Assembly: GCA_033852095.1 (NCBI GenBank)
Contig: JAWSVD010000242.1
Coordinates: 1-6,820 of the forward strand
Direction: 5' to 3'
From: CALCKW01 sp033852095
GTDB lineage: Bacteria; Pseudomonadota; Gammaproteobacteria; CALCKW01
DNA: 6,820 bases
Below, piece after piece: positions 6,194 to 6,820 of the stretch. Made by a program: the position numbers and the translations under genes. Numbering within the stretch: position 1 is the first letter of the stretch; every line of letters begins with the position of its first letter. The notes under the pieces were generated by a model that was not told the DNA's origin, did not search any database, and saw only the letters and a program-made list of their open reading frames with translations.

Positions 6194-6313
6194 TTGACAA
6201 CTTAACTAGGAGATGGAAATGTGCAGAGTAAAATATTAATACTCCATGCTAATTCAGGTATCACACGCGCAACAGTTATCCAGATGAGCCTGCAACTTAA
6301 TAATTGTGGAATA

Positions 6314-6820
6314 TTAAATAGTTGGCGCGACCGACCGAACAGCTCGGCTCACCGTCATCTCGTGCACAGCAAACACCTGGCCGATCTCACGCATGGTGTA
6401 GGCCCCGCTGCGGTAGGCCTCCGCCATGCCCTGCTTTGGGTCGGCGTAATGCTCACGGTAATAAGCCAAGGACTTGGCCAGCGCCCGCCGCTGCGCTCGC
6501 GATACATCACGCAAGTTCTCCGGCGCACTGTCATGCACAGCCTGAGCGACAAAGTCATCATCCCCCAAGGCCAGCTGATGCCGCACATCATCCAGTGGGC
6601 TGGCAACGCCCCGCCCCTCAGCTACAAAGGCTGCATAGCGCTTGATCGCGGTAGAGCGCCGCTTGGCAAACTGCACCAACAGCCAATCACTGTCCAGCCA
6701 CGCGGGGCAATCCGCCAGTCCCGCGTGGGCGGGGTAACTGCTCCAGCGCCACATCTCCGGTCGCCTCACCATCTTCGCCCGCACCGGGTTCAGCACCACA
6801 TAACGAGACAGCTCCAGCAG
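6314..6820 (-). CDS. REP-associated tyrosine transposase (RAYT, Y1/IS200-like), C-terminal part
   Basis: RAYTs are single-copy relatives of IS200/IS605 transposases that process REP hairpins. The frame is open to the window edge, so only the last 168 residues are seen and the N-terminal HUH motif lies outside. The visible part begins LLELSRYVVLNPVRAKMVRR, the family's Y-x-x-x-NP-x-RA helix; the Tyr (codon at 6800-6802) is the presumed catalytic residue. WRWSSYPAHAGLA and PAWLDSDWLLVQF follow, typical of RAYTs, then an AYRSGAYTMREIGQVFAVHE segment leading into MTVSRAVRS, a C-terminal helix-turn-helix. The stop is TAA at 6316-6314. Nothing visible suggests disruption. It points away from the window's right end and is tail-to-head with the SARP gene, with 214 bp between them. 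Confidence 0.88.
   Translation of the reverse strand: MLELSRYVVLNPVRAKMVRRPEMWRWSSYPAHAGLADCPAWLDSDWLLVQFAKRRSTAIKRYAAFVAEGRGVASPLDDVRHQLALGDDDFVAQAVHDSAPENLRDVSRAQRRALAKSLAYYREHYADPKQGMAEAYRSGAYTMREIGQVFAVHEMTVSRAVRSVAPTI

Noticed and set aside
6194..6222. TTGACA at 6194-6199 as a + strand -35 box
   Set aside because: No acceptable -10 box lies 16-18 nt downstream (the sequence there is AAATGT), and no + strand gene follows.
6219..6239. Tiny + strand frame (MCRVKY) with an AGGAG six nt upstream
   Set aside because: It has only six codons. The ribosome site looks good, but there is no gene downstream to control and no other support; it may be chance or a remnant.

Overview
The window looks like an accessory region of a bacterial chromosome, probably proteobacterial and possibly gammaproteobacterial. 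That placement is tentative. It rests on the IS30 and RAYT types and on moderate GC, and no rRNA or core gene fixes the taxon. No tRNA, rRNA or CRISPR array was seen.

Layout. Positions 1-1040 hold a decayed but nearly full-length IS30-family insertion sequence. Its inverted ends can still be seen, and its transposase carries four in-frame stops, about three frameshifts and a lost catalytic Asp. Immediately after its right end, a reading frame opens (1044/1071-1982, +) for a YcaO-domain protein with no clear ATG or Shine-Dalgarno site, so its 5' end was probably cut by the IS. Next come a divergent bacterial animal-type heme peroxidase (2072-3511, +), with a strong ribosome binding site and a small palindrome upstream, and a 220-residue protein I do not recognise (3526-4188, +), only 14 nt downstream. 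On the opposite strand and convergent to these lies a 623-residue SARP/BTAD-type regulator with C-terminal TPRs (4228-6099, -). A 214-bp AT-rich gap with two imperfect hairpins (6100-6313) separates it from the C-terminal part of a REP-associated tyrosine transposase (RAYT; 6314-6820, -), which runs off the window.

Reading. The three + strand genes look like one operon, and the SARP protein is a natural candidate for its regulator. YcaO enzymes use ATP to activate peptide amides, typically in RiPP (TOMM) biosynthesis; animal-type peroxidases do heme-dependent oxidation. Together they suggest a small peptide- or metabolite-tailoring cassette of a kind I cannot match to a named system. The main caveats are that YcaO appears 5'-truncated, no precursor peptide or partner cyclodehydratase protein is visible, and the peroxidase lacks the usual distal Arg. 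The cassette may therefore be divergent in function or partly decayed. Mobile elements on both sides fit a transferred or eroding island.
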